From Rhodococcoides kyotonense (GTDB lineage: Bacteria > Actinomycetota > Actinomycetes > Mycobacteriales > Mycobacteriaceae): DNA of 64,000 bases. Numbering within the stretch: position 1 is the first letter of the stretch; every line of letters begins with the position of its first letter. Below are positions 28,280 to 36,146 of this stretch, piece by piece. The translations under genes were made by a program, and so were the position numbers. The stretch spans positions 186,001-250,000 of the forward strand of contig NZ_LVHI01000023.1 in the NCBI RefSeq assembly GCF_001645385.1. Direction: 5' to 3'. Below the pieces are notes generated by a model that saw only the letters and a list, made by a program, of their open reading frames with translations, did no database searches and had not been told where the DNA came from.

Positions 28280-29476
28280 GTGACGACTGTGACGCAACCG
28301 ACCAACAACGCCGCTGATCTGTCTGCCATCACCGAGGAGGAAATCTTCCTCGGACACGTCGGTGGGAAGCTCTCCGTCGAGCTGACTGCACCCCTCGAGA
28401 CGCAGCGCGACCTGTCCATCGCCTACACGCCCGGTGTCGCCCAGGTGTCCCGCGCCATCGCGCAGGACGATGCGCTGGCCAAGCAGTACACCTGGACCGA
28501 CCGTCTCGTCGCCGTCGTCACCGACGGGTCCGCCGTCCTCGGCCTCGGCGACATCGGCCCGCGCGCATCCCTTCCCGTCATGGAAGGCAAGGCAGCGCTG
28601 TTCAAGAACTTCGCCGGACTCAATTCCATCCCGATCGTCCTCGACACCAACGACGTCGACGAGATCGTCGAGACCATCGTGCGTCTGCGCCACAGCTTCG
28701 GCGCGGTCAACCTCGAGGACATCTCCGCCCCGCGCTGCTTCGAGATCGAGCGACGCGTCGTCGAAGCCTTGGACTGCCCGGTCATGCACGACGATCAGCA
28801 CGGCACCGCCATCGTCGTCCTCGCTGCCCTCAACGGTGCAGCGAAGGTGCAGGGTCGTGACACTGCAGGACTGAAGGTCGTCATCTCGGGCGCAGGTGCA
28901 GCAGGAGTCGCCTGCGCGAACATTCTTCTCGCCGCGGGCGTGTCCGACGTCGTCGTGCTCGACTCGAAGGGCGTCGTCTCCTCCGATCGCACCGACCTGA
29001 ACATCGTCAAGACCGAGCTCGCAGCCCGCACCAACCCCCGCGGCGTCACCGGAACCGCGGCTGATGCGCTCGCCGGAGCGGACGTGTTCCTCGGTGTCTC
29101 GGCCGGCCAGATCGACGAAAGCTTCATCGCGTCCATGGCACCCGAGTCGATCGTCTTCGCTCTGTCCAACCCGGACCCGGAAATCCACCCGGACCGCGCG
29201 GCGCAGTACGCGTCGATCGTCGCGACCGGACGCAGTGACTTCCCGAACCAGATCAACAATGTGCTCGCCTTCCCCGGCGTGTTCAAGGGCGCACTCGACG
29301 CCGGAGCACGCCGCATCACCGAAGGCATGAAGCTCGCCGCTGCCGAGGCAATCCTCTCGGTTCTCGGCGACGAGTTGGCGACGGACAAAATTGTCCCGAG
29401 CCCACTCGACCCGCGTGTCGCCCCGGCCGTTGCGGACGCAGTTGCGGCAGCAGCGCGAGCAGAAGGCGTCGCGTAG
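28280..29476 (+). CDS. NAD(P)-dependent malic enzyme
   Basis: A 398-residue short-form malic enzyme: malate to pyruvate + CO2. Conserved blocks are AYTPGVAQVSRAI, GDIGPRASLPVMEGKAALFK (catalytic Lys/metal region), MHDDQHGTAIVVLAALNGA, the Rossmann VVISGAGAAGVACANILL and ALSNPDPEIHP. The length excludes a MaeB-phosphotransacetylase fusion. Cofactor preference is not readable. In M. tuberculosis the slot after corA holds malate dehydrogenase, so a different malate enzyme occupies the position here. Confidence 0.9.
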   Translation: MTTVTQPTNNAADLSAITEEEIFLGHVGGKLSVELTAPLETQRDLSIAYTPGVAQVSRAIAQDDALAKQYTWTDRLVAVVTDGSAVLGLGDIGPRASLPVMEGKAALFKNFAGLNSIPIVLDTNDVDEIVETIVRLRHSFGAVNLEDISAPRCFEIERRVVEALDCPVMHDDQHGTAIVVLAALNGAAKVQGRDTAGLKVVISGAGAAGVACANILLAAGVSDVVVLDSKGVVSSDRTDLNIVKTELAARTNPRGVTGTAADALAGADVFLGVSAGQIDESFIASMAPESIVFALSNPDPEIHPDRAAQYASIVATGRSDFPNQINNVLAFPGVFKGALDAGARRITEGMKLAAAEAILSVLGDELATDKIVPSPLDPRVAPAVADAVAAAARAEGVA

Positions 29477-29488
29477 GACAGTAGGGGG

Positions 29489-29533
29489 AAGCACCCCGAG
29501 CCGCCCCCAACAGGGCTACGGCTCGGGGTGCTT
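29489..29533 (+). terminator. Intrinsic terminator of malic enzyme
   Basis: Arms 29489-29503 (AAGCACCCCGAGCCG) and 29519-29533 (CGGCTCGGGGTGCTT) are 15 nt, perfect, with a 15-nt loop and a short T-rich end (CTTTCG). It starts 12 nt after the stop. Confidence 0.8.
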
Positions 29534-29598
29534 TCGTATCCGGGGCCGCTCCTGCTCGGGCCCGCCCCCCGCTCGCTTGGGGCCGCCCCCCGCTCGGG

Positions 29599-29808
29599 AC
29601 CGAATGTCACATTCGGTCACTCGGAGTGAGCACGGGGCCCCTTCGGTCCGGGCTGGGTCGGGCGGGCTGGGAGCGAGGGTGACATTCGGTCACTCAGAGT
29701 GAGCACGGGGCGCGTTCGGTCCGGGCTGGGTCGGGCGGGCTGGGAGCGAGGGTGACATTCGGTCACTCAGAGTGAGCACGGGGCGCCCTCGGTCCGGGCT
29801 GGGTCGGC
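29599..29808. repeat. 73-bp tandem repeat, about 2.7 copies, with flanking palindrome
   Basis: Copies start at 29609, 29682 and 29755, each opening ACATTCGGTCACTC(A/G)GAGTGAGC; the period is exactly 73 bp and copies differ at a few positions. The palindrome ACCGAATG-TCA-CATTCGGT (29599-29617) begins the array. The third copy runs into the 3' end of the ABC permease gene on the minus strand and encodes its last residues and stop. Words TTCGGTCACT/AGTGA are shared with the hairpin at 38417-38461. Confidence 0.85.
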
Positions 29809-30473
29809 CGGCGCAAACGGCCCGTCCCCGGGACCGAGGCGTACACGGCGAGGGCGAGCAGGCCGTCGATCACCAGAGCGAGCACCGCGACGAGGATGGC
29901 GCCGACGAGGACTCGGTCGTACTGGTAGAGCGCGAGACCGTCGAAGATGTAGCGGCCGAGCCCGCCGAGGTTCACGTATGCGGCGACGGTTGCGGTTGCG
30001 ATCACCTGCAGCGTCGAGTTGCGCAGGCCTCCGAGGATCAGCGGCAGCGCATTGGGCACCTCGACCCGGAACAGCACCTGCAGCTCGGTCATACCCATTG
30101 CTCGGGCGGCGTCGACCACGTTGTCGTCGACATTCGCGATACCGGCGTACGTTCCGGCGAGCAACGGAGGAATGCCGAGCAGGACGAGTGCGAGGATCGG
30201 CGGCACGAGCCCCAGACCGATCAGCAACACGAGGAAGACGAGTACACCCAGCGTCGGCAGCGAACGCAGCGCATTGACGAGTCCGACGACGGCAACCTCA
30301 CCACGACGGACGTGGCCGATGATCAGTCCGATCGGAACGGCGATCGCAGCCGAGACGACGACGGCCAGCAGGCTGTACCAGACGTGTTCGAGAATGCGCG
30401 CGCCGATTCCGGTGCTGCCCTGCCAGTTCGCGGCGTCGAGTATGTACGAGAACGCTCCGGAGAAGATGTTCAC
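29763..30473 (-). CDS. Glycine-betaine/choline-type ABC permease (second)
   Basis: About 236 residues from GTG 30473, which overlaps the preceding permease stop by 4 nt. Six hydrophobic segments and the ProW/OpuCB-type EAA loop NVVDAARAMGMTELQVLFRVEVPNALPLIL place it in the osmoprotectant family. The last about 15 residues (PTQPGPRAPRAHSE) and the stop are encoded by the third copy of a 73-bp tandem repeat, so the native C-terminus has probably been replaced. Function in the transporter is likely intact because the repeat lies after the last membrane helix. Confidence 0.87.
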   Translation of the reverse strand: MNIFSGAFSYILDAANWQGSTGIGARILEHVWYSLLAVVVSAAIAVPIGLIIGHVRRGEVAVVGLVNALRSLPTLGVLVFLVLLIGLGLVPPILALVLLGIPPLLAGTYAGIANVDDNVVDAARAMGMTELQVLFRVEVPNALPLILGGLRNSTLQVIATATVAAYVNLGGLGRYIFDGLALYQYDRVLVGAILVAVLALVIDGLLALAVYASVPGTGRLRRPTQPGPRAPRAHSE

Positions 30474-31135
30474 TTGGCGGCCTTCCGCTTCGCAGGTGCC
30501 GTCCCGAGGCGCGTCCACGGCGTGAGTCGACGGCCCACGAAGTACAGCGCCGCGTCGAAGACCAACGCGAGGAACACTATCGAGATGATGCCGGCGAGAA
30601 TCTGGTCCGGATAGTCACGTTGATAGCCCTGCGTGAACAACTGGCCGAGACCGCCGATACCGATGACCGATCCGACGGACACCATCGAGATGTTGGTGAC
30701 CGCGACGACGCGCACGTTCGCGACGAGGACGGGAAGAGCCAGGGGCAGTTCGACGCCGAGCGCTCGACGCAGCGGGGTGTAGCCCATTGCCTCGGCGGAG
30801 TCGGCGACGGCAGCCGGTACGGAATCCAGCGCCTCCGGTACTGCGCGGACGAGCAGGGCCGTCGAGTACACCGCGAGCGCGATGACGACGTTGACGGAAT
30901 CGAGTACCCGCGTCCCGATGATCGCCGGAATGGTGACGAACAATGCCAACGACGGGATGGTGAACGCAATGCTGGCCGCGGTCAACGTGATTCGACGAAC
31001 CCACGACACGTTGCGTATCAACGTTCCGACCGGTACCGCGACGACCAGTCCGATCAGCAGTGGAACGAGCGAGAGATACAGGTGGGTCTTGGTCAGATCG
31101 AGGACGACGTCGAAGTTGTCGACGAGCCACCGCAT
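30470..31135 (-). CDS. Glycine-betaine/choline-type ABC permease (first)
   Basis: A 221-residue permease, about five to six hydrophobic segments, with the EAA loop AVADSAEAMGYTPLRRALGVELPLALPVL and the family stretch VAVTNISMVSVGSVIGIGGLGQLF. Its ATG shares the A of the ATPase TGA stop. Two dissimilar permeases plus ATPase and lipoprotein is the OpuC/OpuB layout. Confidence 0.9.
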   Translation of the reverse strand: MRWLVDNFDVVLDLTKTHLYLSLVPLLIGLVVAVPVGTLIRNVSWVRRITLTAASIAFTIPSLALFVTIPAIIGTRVLDSVNVVIALAVYSTALLVRAVPEALDSVPAAVADSAEAMGYTPLRRALGVELPLALPVLVANVRVVAVTNISMVSVGSVIGIGGLGQLFTQGYQRDYPDQILAGIISIVFLALVFDAALYFVGRRLTPWTRLGTAPAKRKAAK

Positions 31136-32361
31136 CAGCGAAGCCCGTCCCCGACGAGCGGGGCGTCTCCGAAGTAGTGCTTGTTGCGGTCCTGGTCCTC
31201 GGCTCTACGTTGCGCTGCAAGGTGTTCCAGCACCTCGGATCCGTCGATGCCACCTGCGACACGACCCTGGTCGTCGACGGCGACACCGATGCCCGACGGT
31301 GACGAGATGGCTGCGTCGAGCGCCAGTCGGAGATCTCCGCCGACGGTGAACAGCGACCCGCCGGCAGCGGTGCTCCGCTCGACGGTGTCGCCCGCGCGGA
31401 TGCCCTCGACGCCGGTGACGTCGATCCACCCGAGGGGCGTGTTCGCGTCGGTGACCACGAGGACCCACTGACCCTGTTCGAGCCGAAGGTTCTTCAGGTT
31501 GTCCGCGGTGGATGTCTCGATGTCGTGCAGCGGAACGGTGTCTGCGGTCCGGAACGACAGGCCGCGGTACCCTCGATCGCGTCCGACGAACGACGCCACG
31601 AAATCCGTTGCAGGAGAAGCGAGTACGACCTCGGGGCGGTCGTACTGCTGCAAACGGCCGCCGGTGCCGAACACGGCGATCCGATCGCCGAGCCGCACTG
31701 CCTCGTCGATGTCGTGTGTCACGAAGACGATGGTCTTCTTCAATTCGGCCTGCAGGCGCAGCATCTCGGTCTGCAGATCTTCGCGCACGACGGGGTCGAC
31801 GGCGCTGAACGGCTCGTCCATCAGCAGAATCGGCGGATCGGCTGCGAGTGCTCGTGCGACGCCTACGCGTTGCTGCTGTCCGCCCGACAACTGGGCCGGG
31901 TATCGCGAGGCCATCGCCGGATCGAGACCGACCCGCTCCAACACGGTCAACGCGGCTTTGCGTGCGGATCGACGGGATTCGCCGCGCAGCACCGGAACCG
32001 TCGCCACATTGTCGACGACGGTTCGGTGGGGGAGCAGTCCGGCGCTCTGGATGACGTAGCCGATGCCGCGGCGCAGTGCCACGGCATCGGTGTCGGCGAT
32101 GTTCTTTCCGTCCACCGTGATCACGCCCGACGTCGGTGTGATCATTCGGTTGATCATGCGCATCGACGTGGTCTTGCCGCAGCCGGACGGCCCGACGAAG
32201 ACCGTGAACGACTCCGGTTCGATCTGCAGATTCAACGTGTCCACCGCAGTGGTGCCGCCGGGAGTGGAGCCTGCGGAACGACCCCTGACGCCGGGAGTGG
32301 AGCCTGCGGAACGACCCCTTACGTCGGGATACTGCTTGGTGACGTTCTCGAACGTGATCAC
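31135..32361 (-). CDS. Glycine-betaine/choline-type ABC ATPase with CBS region
   Basis: About 408 residues from GTG 32361. Walker A GPSGCGKTT, signature LSGGQQQRVGVARAL, Walker B ILLMDEPFSAVDP, H-loop VTHDIDEAV; a C-terminal pair of CBS motifs (about 280-400, VLVVTDANTPLGWIDV; GIGVAVDDQGRVAGGI) is typical of OpuCA/ProV. Near residue 13 an 11-residue unit VRGRSAGSTPG occurs twice in tandem, inserted in the first hairpin (normally YPDGT-AVD). The frame runs to 32448 but would overlap the binding-protein gene. Confidence 0.88.
   Translation of the reverse strand: MITFENVTKQYPDVRGRSAGSTPGVRGRSAGSTPGGTTAVDTLNLQIEPESFTVFVGPSGCGKTTSMRMINRMITPTSGVITVDGKNIADTDAVALRRGIGYVIQSAGLLPHRTVVDNVATVPVLRGESRRSARKAALTVLERVGLDPAMASRYPAQLSGGQQQRVGVARALAADPPILLMDEPFSAVDPVVREDLQTEMLRLQAELKKTIVFVTHDIDEAVRLGDRIAVFGTGGRLQQYDRPEVVLASPATDFVASFVGRDRGYRGLSFRTADTVPLHDIETSTADNLKNLRLEQGQWVLVVTDANTPLGWIDVTGVEGIRAGDTVERSTAAGGSLFTVGGDLRLALDAAISSPSGIGVAVDDQGRVAGGIDGSEVLEHLAAQRRAEDQDRNKHYFGDAPLVGDGLR
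32257..32319. repeat. 33-bp in-frame tandem duplication within the ABC ATPase gene
   Basis: GCCGGGAGTGGAGCCTGCGG starts at 32257 and recurs at 32290; each 30-bp unit extends to 32286 and 32319 with a GAC spacer between (period 33). Being a multiple of three, it adds 11 residues per copy without breaking the frame. The unit resembles a dispersed intergenic element rather than coding sequence. Confidence 0.8.
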
Positions 32362-32408
32362 GGGTGGAGCGCTCCGATCGGTCGGAAAGTGTGTCGGCAG
32401 AGGTGGTC

Positions 32409-33356
32409 TCAGCTGACGGGCGTGCTCAGTCCCTGTTCCTCTACCCACTGCTTCGCTGCCGCGGCGGGTTCTGTCTTCGTGTCACCGGACACGGACTGGT
32501 TGAGCGCCAGCAATCCCTCGGTGGTCAGCTTGGCCGAGATCGCGTTCAGAACCTCGGTGAGCTTGTCGGAATTCTTGCCGGCGTTGACCACCGGCACCAC
32601 GTTCTGCGCTGCGAAGTTGAACTTGGGATCCTCGAGCACGACGAAGTCGTTCTCCGCGATGGACGCCGACGTCGAGAAGATGTCCGCAGCCGTGACCTGA
32701 CCTTCGGCGAGAGCGGCCACGGTTGCCGGGCCACCGCCGTCGGCGATCGGGACGAACTTGCTCGGGTCGATGTCGACGCCGTAGTTGGTCTTCAAGCCGG
32801 GCAGCCCGTACGCGCGTTCCTGGAATTCGGGCGGTGCGCCGATGCTGATCTCGGCCGAGTGAGGTGCCAGGTCGGCGATGGTCTTCAGATTCCACCGCTC
32901 GGCCGTCTCGCGGGTGACGACGATGGCGTCCTTGTCCTCCGCGGGTGCAGGCTCGGTGATGGCCAGCTCGGAGCCGAGTGCGTCGGGAAGCGCGGCTTCG
33001 ACGTCCTCGGCGGAGGTTGCAGTCGCTTCGGGGTCGAGGTACTGCAGCAGGTTGCCGGTGTAGTCGGGGATCAGATCGATCGACCCGTCCTTGACCGCCG
33101 GGATGTACGCCTCGCGGCTTCCGATGTTGAGGGTGGTGCTCACGTCGAATCCGTTGACGCGCAGCACCTCGGCGTAGATGTTGGCGATGGTCTCCGACTC
33201 GGTGAAGTTGGCCGAACCGACGATGATGGAATTCGGGTCGTCATTGCTTGCACCGCCGCCGCTGGACAGTGGATCGGAATTGCCGCCGCACGCGGTCAAC
33301 GCCAGGGCCGACAATGTGAGCGCAGCCAAGGCGCGCGTGGTACGGGTGATGTTCAT
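32409..33356 (-). CDS. Glycine-betaine/choline-type binding lipoprotein
   Basis: A 315-residue OpuCC/OsmX-like lipoprotein from ATG 33356, with AAGGAA upstream. Lipobox LTACGGN (Cys at about residue 23). The mature domain shows IIVGSANFTESETIANIYAEVL, DLIPDYTGNLLQYL and FAAQNVVPVVNAGKN, hallmark segments of quaternary-amine binding proteins. It heads the operon 32409-29763 on the minus strand. Ligand (betaine, choline, carnitine or other) cannot be told from sequence. Confidence 0.9.
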   Translation of the reverse strand: MNITRTTRALAALTLSALALTACGGNSDPLSSGGGASNDDPNSIIVGSANFTESETIANIYAEVLRVNGFDVSTTLNIGSREAYIPAVKDGSIDLIPDYTGNLLQYLDPEATATSAEDVEAALPDALGSELAITEPAPAEDKDAIVVTRETAERWNLKTIADLAPHSAEISIGAPPEFQERAYGLPGLKTNYGVDIDPSKFVPIADGGGPATVAALAEGQVTAADIFSTSASIAENDFVVLEDPKFNFAAQNVVPVVNAGKNSDKLTEVLNAISAKLTTEGLLALNQSVSGDTKTEPAAAAKQWVEEQGLSTPVS

Positions 33357-33544
33357 GGGTTCCTTCCATCTGTTCCAGCGTGTGAACCGGCCCGGGTGGG
33401 TGCCTCGACGCTCACCGATGGTGATCGGGGCTAGCTTAGCCTTGAGGTTGCCCCGGTGATCATTTCGTTCGCCCCTTTTTTCCCTGCGTGCGAGAACCGT
33501 AAACCCGACCACCGACACAGTGCAGTAGGAGTGGAGTGTTGTTC
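33357..33544. promoter_or_regulatory. Divergent promoter region between two binding-protein genes
   Basis: A 188-bp region between divergent binding-protein genes. CTAGCTTAGCC (about 33431) gives TAGCTT/TAAGCT -10-like words, flanked by imperfect repeats GGTGATCGGGGC and GCCCCGGTGATC. A short T-run (CCTTTTTTCC, 33474-33483) stands out in this GC-rich DNA. No firm promoter assignment. Confidence 0.35.
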
Positions 33545-34417
33545 GTGAAAGTGCGTGGCCTGCGAGCGCCCGTCGCCGTGTCGCTGTCCGTTCTGTTGTC
33601 CTGTCTCGCGGTGGCGTGCGGAGGGACGGAACAACAGTCGCCGATCGTCGTCGGGTCGGGTGACGACGTCCGCGACGAACTCGTGGCCGAGATCTACGCC
33701 GGAGCGTTGCGCTCGGTGGGAGCAGACGTCCGTACGGAGACCCGAATCGGCGATCGCTCGGACTATCTCGCCGCGCTCGACAAGGGCGATGTCGACGTCG
33801 TACCCGAGCTCACCGGCGAGTTGTTGGTCTCGTTCGACTCCACGTCGACCGCGACCGGCGCCGACGACGTGTTCGTCGACCTGAACAAGGCCTTGCCCGC
33901 GGGACTTTCGGTAACGGACTACGCGACGGCCGAGGACAGGCAGGCCGTCGCGGTCACGACGTCCGGCCCCTTCGCCGACGCGACCGCGGCGGCGGACATC
34001 GCATCCCGCTGCGGCGCTTCGACGCTCGTCGTCACCGAGGCCGACGCGTCCGCGGTGGACGTTCTGGCCCAGCGCTACGGCTGCACGTTCGGGTCCGTCG
34101 ACACGGTGACCGACGACGAGAGCGTCGTCGACGCGCTGGTCGACGGTTCGGCCCAGGTCGGGATCATTCGGACGGCGTCGGCAGGCCCCGGCGCAAAAGA
34201 CCTTACGGCGCTGACGGATACGGACGAGGTGTTCGCGGCTCGAAATGTCGTACCGCTTTTTCGTGACGGAGTGTTGAGCGACAGCGAGATTCGGTCGTTT
34301 TCAGTCGTGGCAGGGGAGCTGACGACAGCAGACCTCGCCGACATGATCGGCGAGGTCCGCGGTGGTGCGTCGTCAGGCGATGTCGCTGCTCGTTGGCTCG
34401 GGGAGCACAACCTCTGA
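33545..34417 (+). CDS. Orphan osmoprotectant-type binding lipoprotein
   Basis: About 290 residues from GTG 33545 (GGAG at 33533-33536); GTG 33536 is also in frame. The signal peptide ends in lipobox LLSC. It resembles a diverged copy of the neighbouring binding protein: SPIVVGSGDDVRDELVAEIYAGALRSVGA, DVVPELTGELLVSFD, EVFAARNVVPLFRDG. No permease or ATPase accompanies it, so it may feed the adjacent transporter or act as a sensor. Two cysteines (CGASTLV...YGCTFG) are not typical. Its 3' end overlaps the convergent esterase gene by 45 nt. Confidence 0.75.
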   Translation: MKVRGLRAPVAVSLSVLLSCLAVACGGTEQQSPIVVGSGDDVRDELVAEIYAGALRSVGADVRTETRIGDRSDYLAALDKGDVDVVPELTGELLVSFDSTSTATGADDVFVDLNKALPAGLSVTDYATAEDRQAVAVTTSGPFADATAAADIASRCGASTLVVTEADASAVDVLAQRYGCTFGSVDTVTDDESVVDALVDGSAQVGIIRTASAGPGAKDLTALTDTDEVFAARNVVPLFRDGVLSDSEIRSFSVVAGELTTADLADMIGEVRGGASSGDVAARWLGEHNL

Positions 34418-35311
34418 CGACCGCAGGCGCGCCCCGAGGAACGCGCCGAGGTGGCGGGTTGCTTCGGCGGCTTCGCGCAGAATCGAGGTCTGCAGATGCG
34501 CGACGTGCCACAGCTTCTCGTATTCGACGTACTCGACCTCGTTGCCCGACGTCAGGAGCCGGTCGTGGAAATCCACGATCTGCGAGTAGAGCACCTCGGC
34601 TTTGCCGACGTGCATGACGATGGGCGGGAGGCCGGACAGGTCTCCGTGCAGCGGCGCGAATCCCTGATCGAGGGGATCCCCGTCGCCCAGGTAGGCCTCC
34701 GCGGCCGCGAAGGACCACGCGGTGTTGACGACGATGTCCCGGGGAAACGGCGCGTCGCGTGCACCGGGGTCGACCCACGGTGAGATGAGGCCGAGCGCAG
34801 CGGGTTTCACGCCGTCGTCGACGAGATGCCGCGCCGTTGCGACGGTCAGCCCGCCACCCGCGGAATCACCGGCGATGGCGATCCTGTCCGGTGTGTACCC
34901 GTGTGCCTTGACGAGTTCGCGGAACGCTGCGACCGCGTCGTTCAGGCCGGCGGGGTACGGGTTCTCGGGCGCCAGACGGTAGTCGAGAACGTAGACGGCA
35001 CTGGCTGATTCACGCGCGAGGTGTGCCGCGAGCGAGCGGTGCGTCGCGATCGATCCGATCGTGTACGCACCACCGTGCAAGTACAGCACGGCCGTGTTTC
35101 GCTCGGTTGCTCCGACGGTGATCCGCTCGGCGGGACGGCCCGCGAGCGTCGTCTTCAGGCTGACGGCGCCGTCGGGCATGGTCTGCAGCGGCGCGGCCAG
35201 ATCGAGGATCCGGCGCTGCACCGAGACCGGCAACCGGGCGTCGAGCGCCAACCGGTAGAACGGTTTCAGCGCCGCGGCGACCACCGGGAGGGGCAGGTAG
35301 AAGGACTTCAT
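34373..35311 (-). CDS. Alpha/beta-hydrolase, hormone-sensitive-lipase family esterase
   Basis: A 312-residue carboxylesterase. The oxyanion block is VLYLHGGAYTIGS, the nucleophile motif is IAGDSAGGGLTVA (Ser of GDSAG), and the late acid and His fall in PPIVMHVGKAEVLYSQ and YEKLWHVAHLQTS. Together with the SDR and monooxygenase upstream it forms an operon in which a Baeyer-Villiger ester product could be hydrolysed. The gene ends 45 nt inside the opposing binding-protein gene. Confidence 0.88.
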   Translation of the reverse strand: MKSFYLPLPVVAAALKPFYRLALDARLPVSVQRRILDLAAPLQTMPDGAVSLKTTLAGRPAERITVGATERNTAVLYLHGGAYTIGSIATHRSLAAHLARESASAVYVLDYRLAPENPYPAGLNDAVAAFRELVKAHGYTPDRIAIAGDSAGGGLTVATARHLVDDGVKPAALGLISPWVDPGARDAPFPRDIVVNTAWSFAAAEAYLGDGDPLDQGFAPLHGDLSGLPPIVMHVGKAEVLYSQIVDFHDRLLTSGNEVEYVEYEKLWHVAHLQTSILREAAEATRHLGAFLGARLRSSEVVLPEPTSSDIA

Positions 35312-35315
35312 CGTC

Positions 35316-36146
35316 CTACTTCTTTCTGGGCATGACGCGGTTGGAGATGACGGCGACCACCCGCTGATACTTCGACCCGGTGATCCGTTGGAACAGGTCC
35401 AACGCGATGGCGTCCGAACCGATGAGAACGCGGCCCTTGCCCTTCTCGACGCCCTTCAGAATGGTCTTGGCCGCTTGGTCGGGTGTGGTCTTCGCCAGCT
35501 TGGCGTCGAAGAACTTCGCGACGGACGCCTGGTCGTAGTTCTCCGCGACGGTGGCGTTGCGCGCGATGGCAGTCTTGATGCCGCCGGGATGGACGACGGT
35601 CATCTTCACCGGTGCCTTGGAGATCAGCAGTTCCATTCGCAACGCCTCGCTGAAGCCACGTACCGCGAACTTCGCGGCGTTGTAGGCGGCCTGCGACGGC
35701 ATCGCGAGGAGCCCGAACAGGCTGGAGATGTTGACGACGTGCCCGTCGCCCGACTCCTGCAGGAGCGGCAGAAATGCCTTCGTGCCGTTGACGACTCCCC
35801 AGAAGTCGACGTCGACGATGCGCTCGATGTCCTTGAACGACGAATTCTCGACATCACCGTGGTAGGCGATTCCGGCGTTGTTGTAGATCTGGTTGACCTT
35901 GCCGAAACGCGCTTTCACGGTCTCGGCGTAGTCGAGTACGGTCTCGCGCTGCGTCACGTCGAGGAACTGCGATTCGACCTCGCCGCCGAGTGCCTCGACC
36001 TGGCGGACCGTCTCGGCGAGCCCGGCGACGTCGACGTCGGACAATGCGAGCTTGGCCCCACGCTGGGCCAGATTCAGTGCGAGTGCACGTCCGATGCCGG
36101 ACCCGGCTCCCGTGACGACGGCGACCTTGCCTGCGAAAGCGCTCAC
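35316..36146 (-). CDS. Short-chain dehydrogenase/reductase
   Basis: A 276-residue classical SDR. Cofactor motif TGAGSGIGRALALNLA, NNAG motif YNNAGIAYHG, catalytic Ser in VNISSLFGLLAMPSQ and YNAAKFAV (Tyr-x3-Lys). It probably oxidises an alcohol to the ketone used by the coupled monooxygenase, whose stop its start overlaps by 4 nt; the esterase follows 4 nt after it. Confidence 0.9.
   Translation of the reverse strand: MSAFAGKVAVVTGAGSGIGRALALNLAQRGAKLALSDVDVAGLAETVRQVEALGGEVESQFLDVTQRETVLDYAETVKARFGKVNQIYNNAGIAYHGDVENSSFKDIERIVDVDFWGVVNGTKAFLPLLQESGDGHVVNISSLFGLLAMPSQAAYNAAKFAVRGFSEALRMELLISKAPVKMTVVHPGGIKTAIARNATVAENYDQASVAKFFDAKLAKTTPDQAAKTILKGVEKGKGRVLIGSDAIALDLFQRITGSKYQRVVAVISNRVMPRKK

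Noticed and set aside
29599-29808. Tandem repeats as a CRISPR array
   Set aside because: The repeats are contiguous 73-bp units with no unique spacers and no cas genes nearby.
32257-32319. 33-bp repeats as a sequencing or assembly error
   Set aside because: Two copies keep the frame and differ at their edges (TGA versus TTA after the unit), so a simple artefact is unlikely, though resequencing would settle it.
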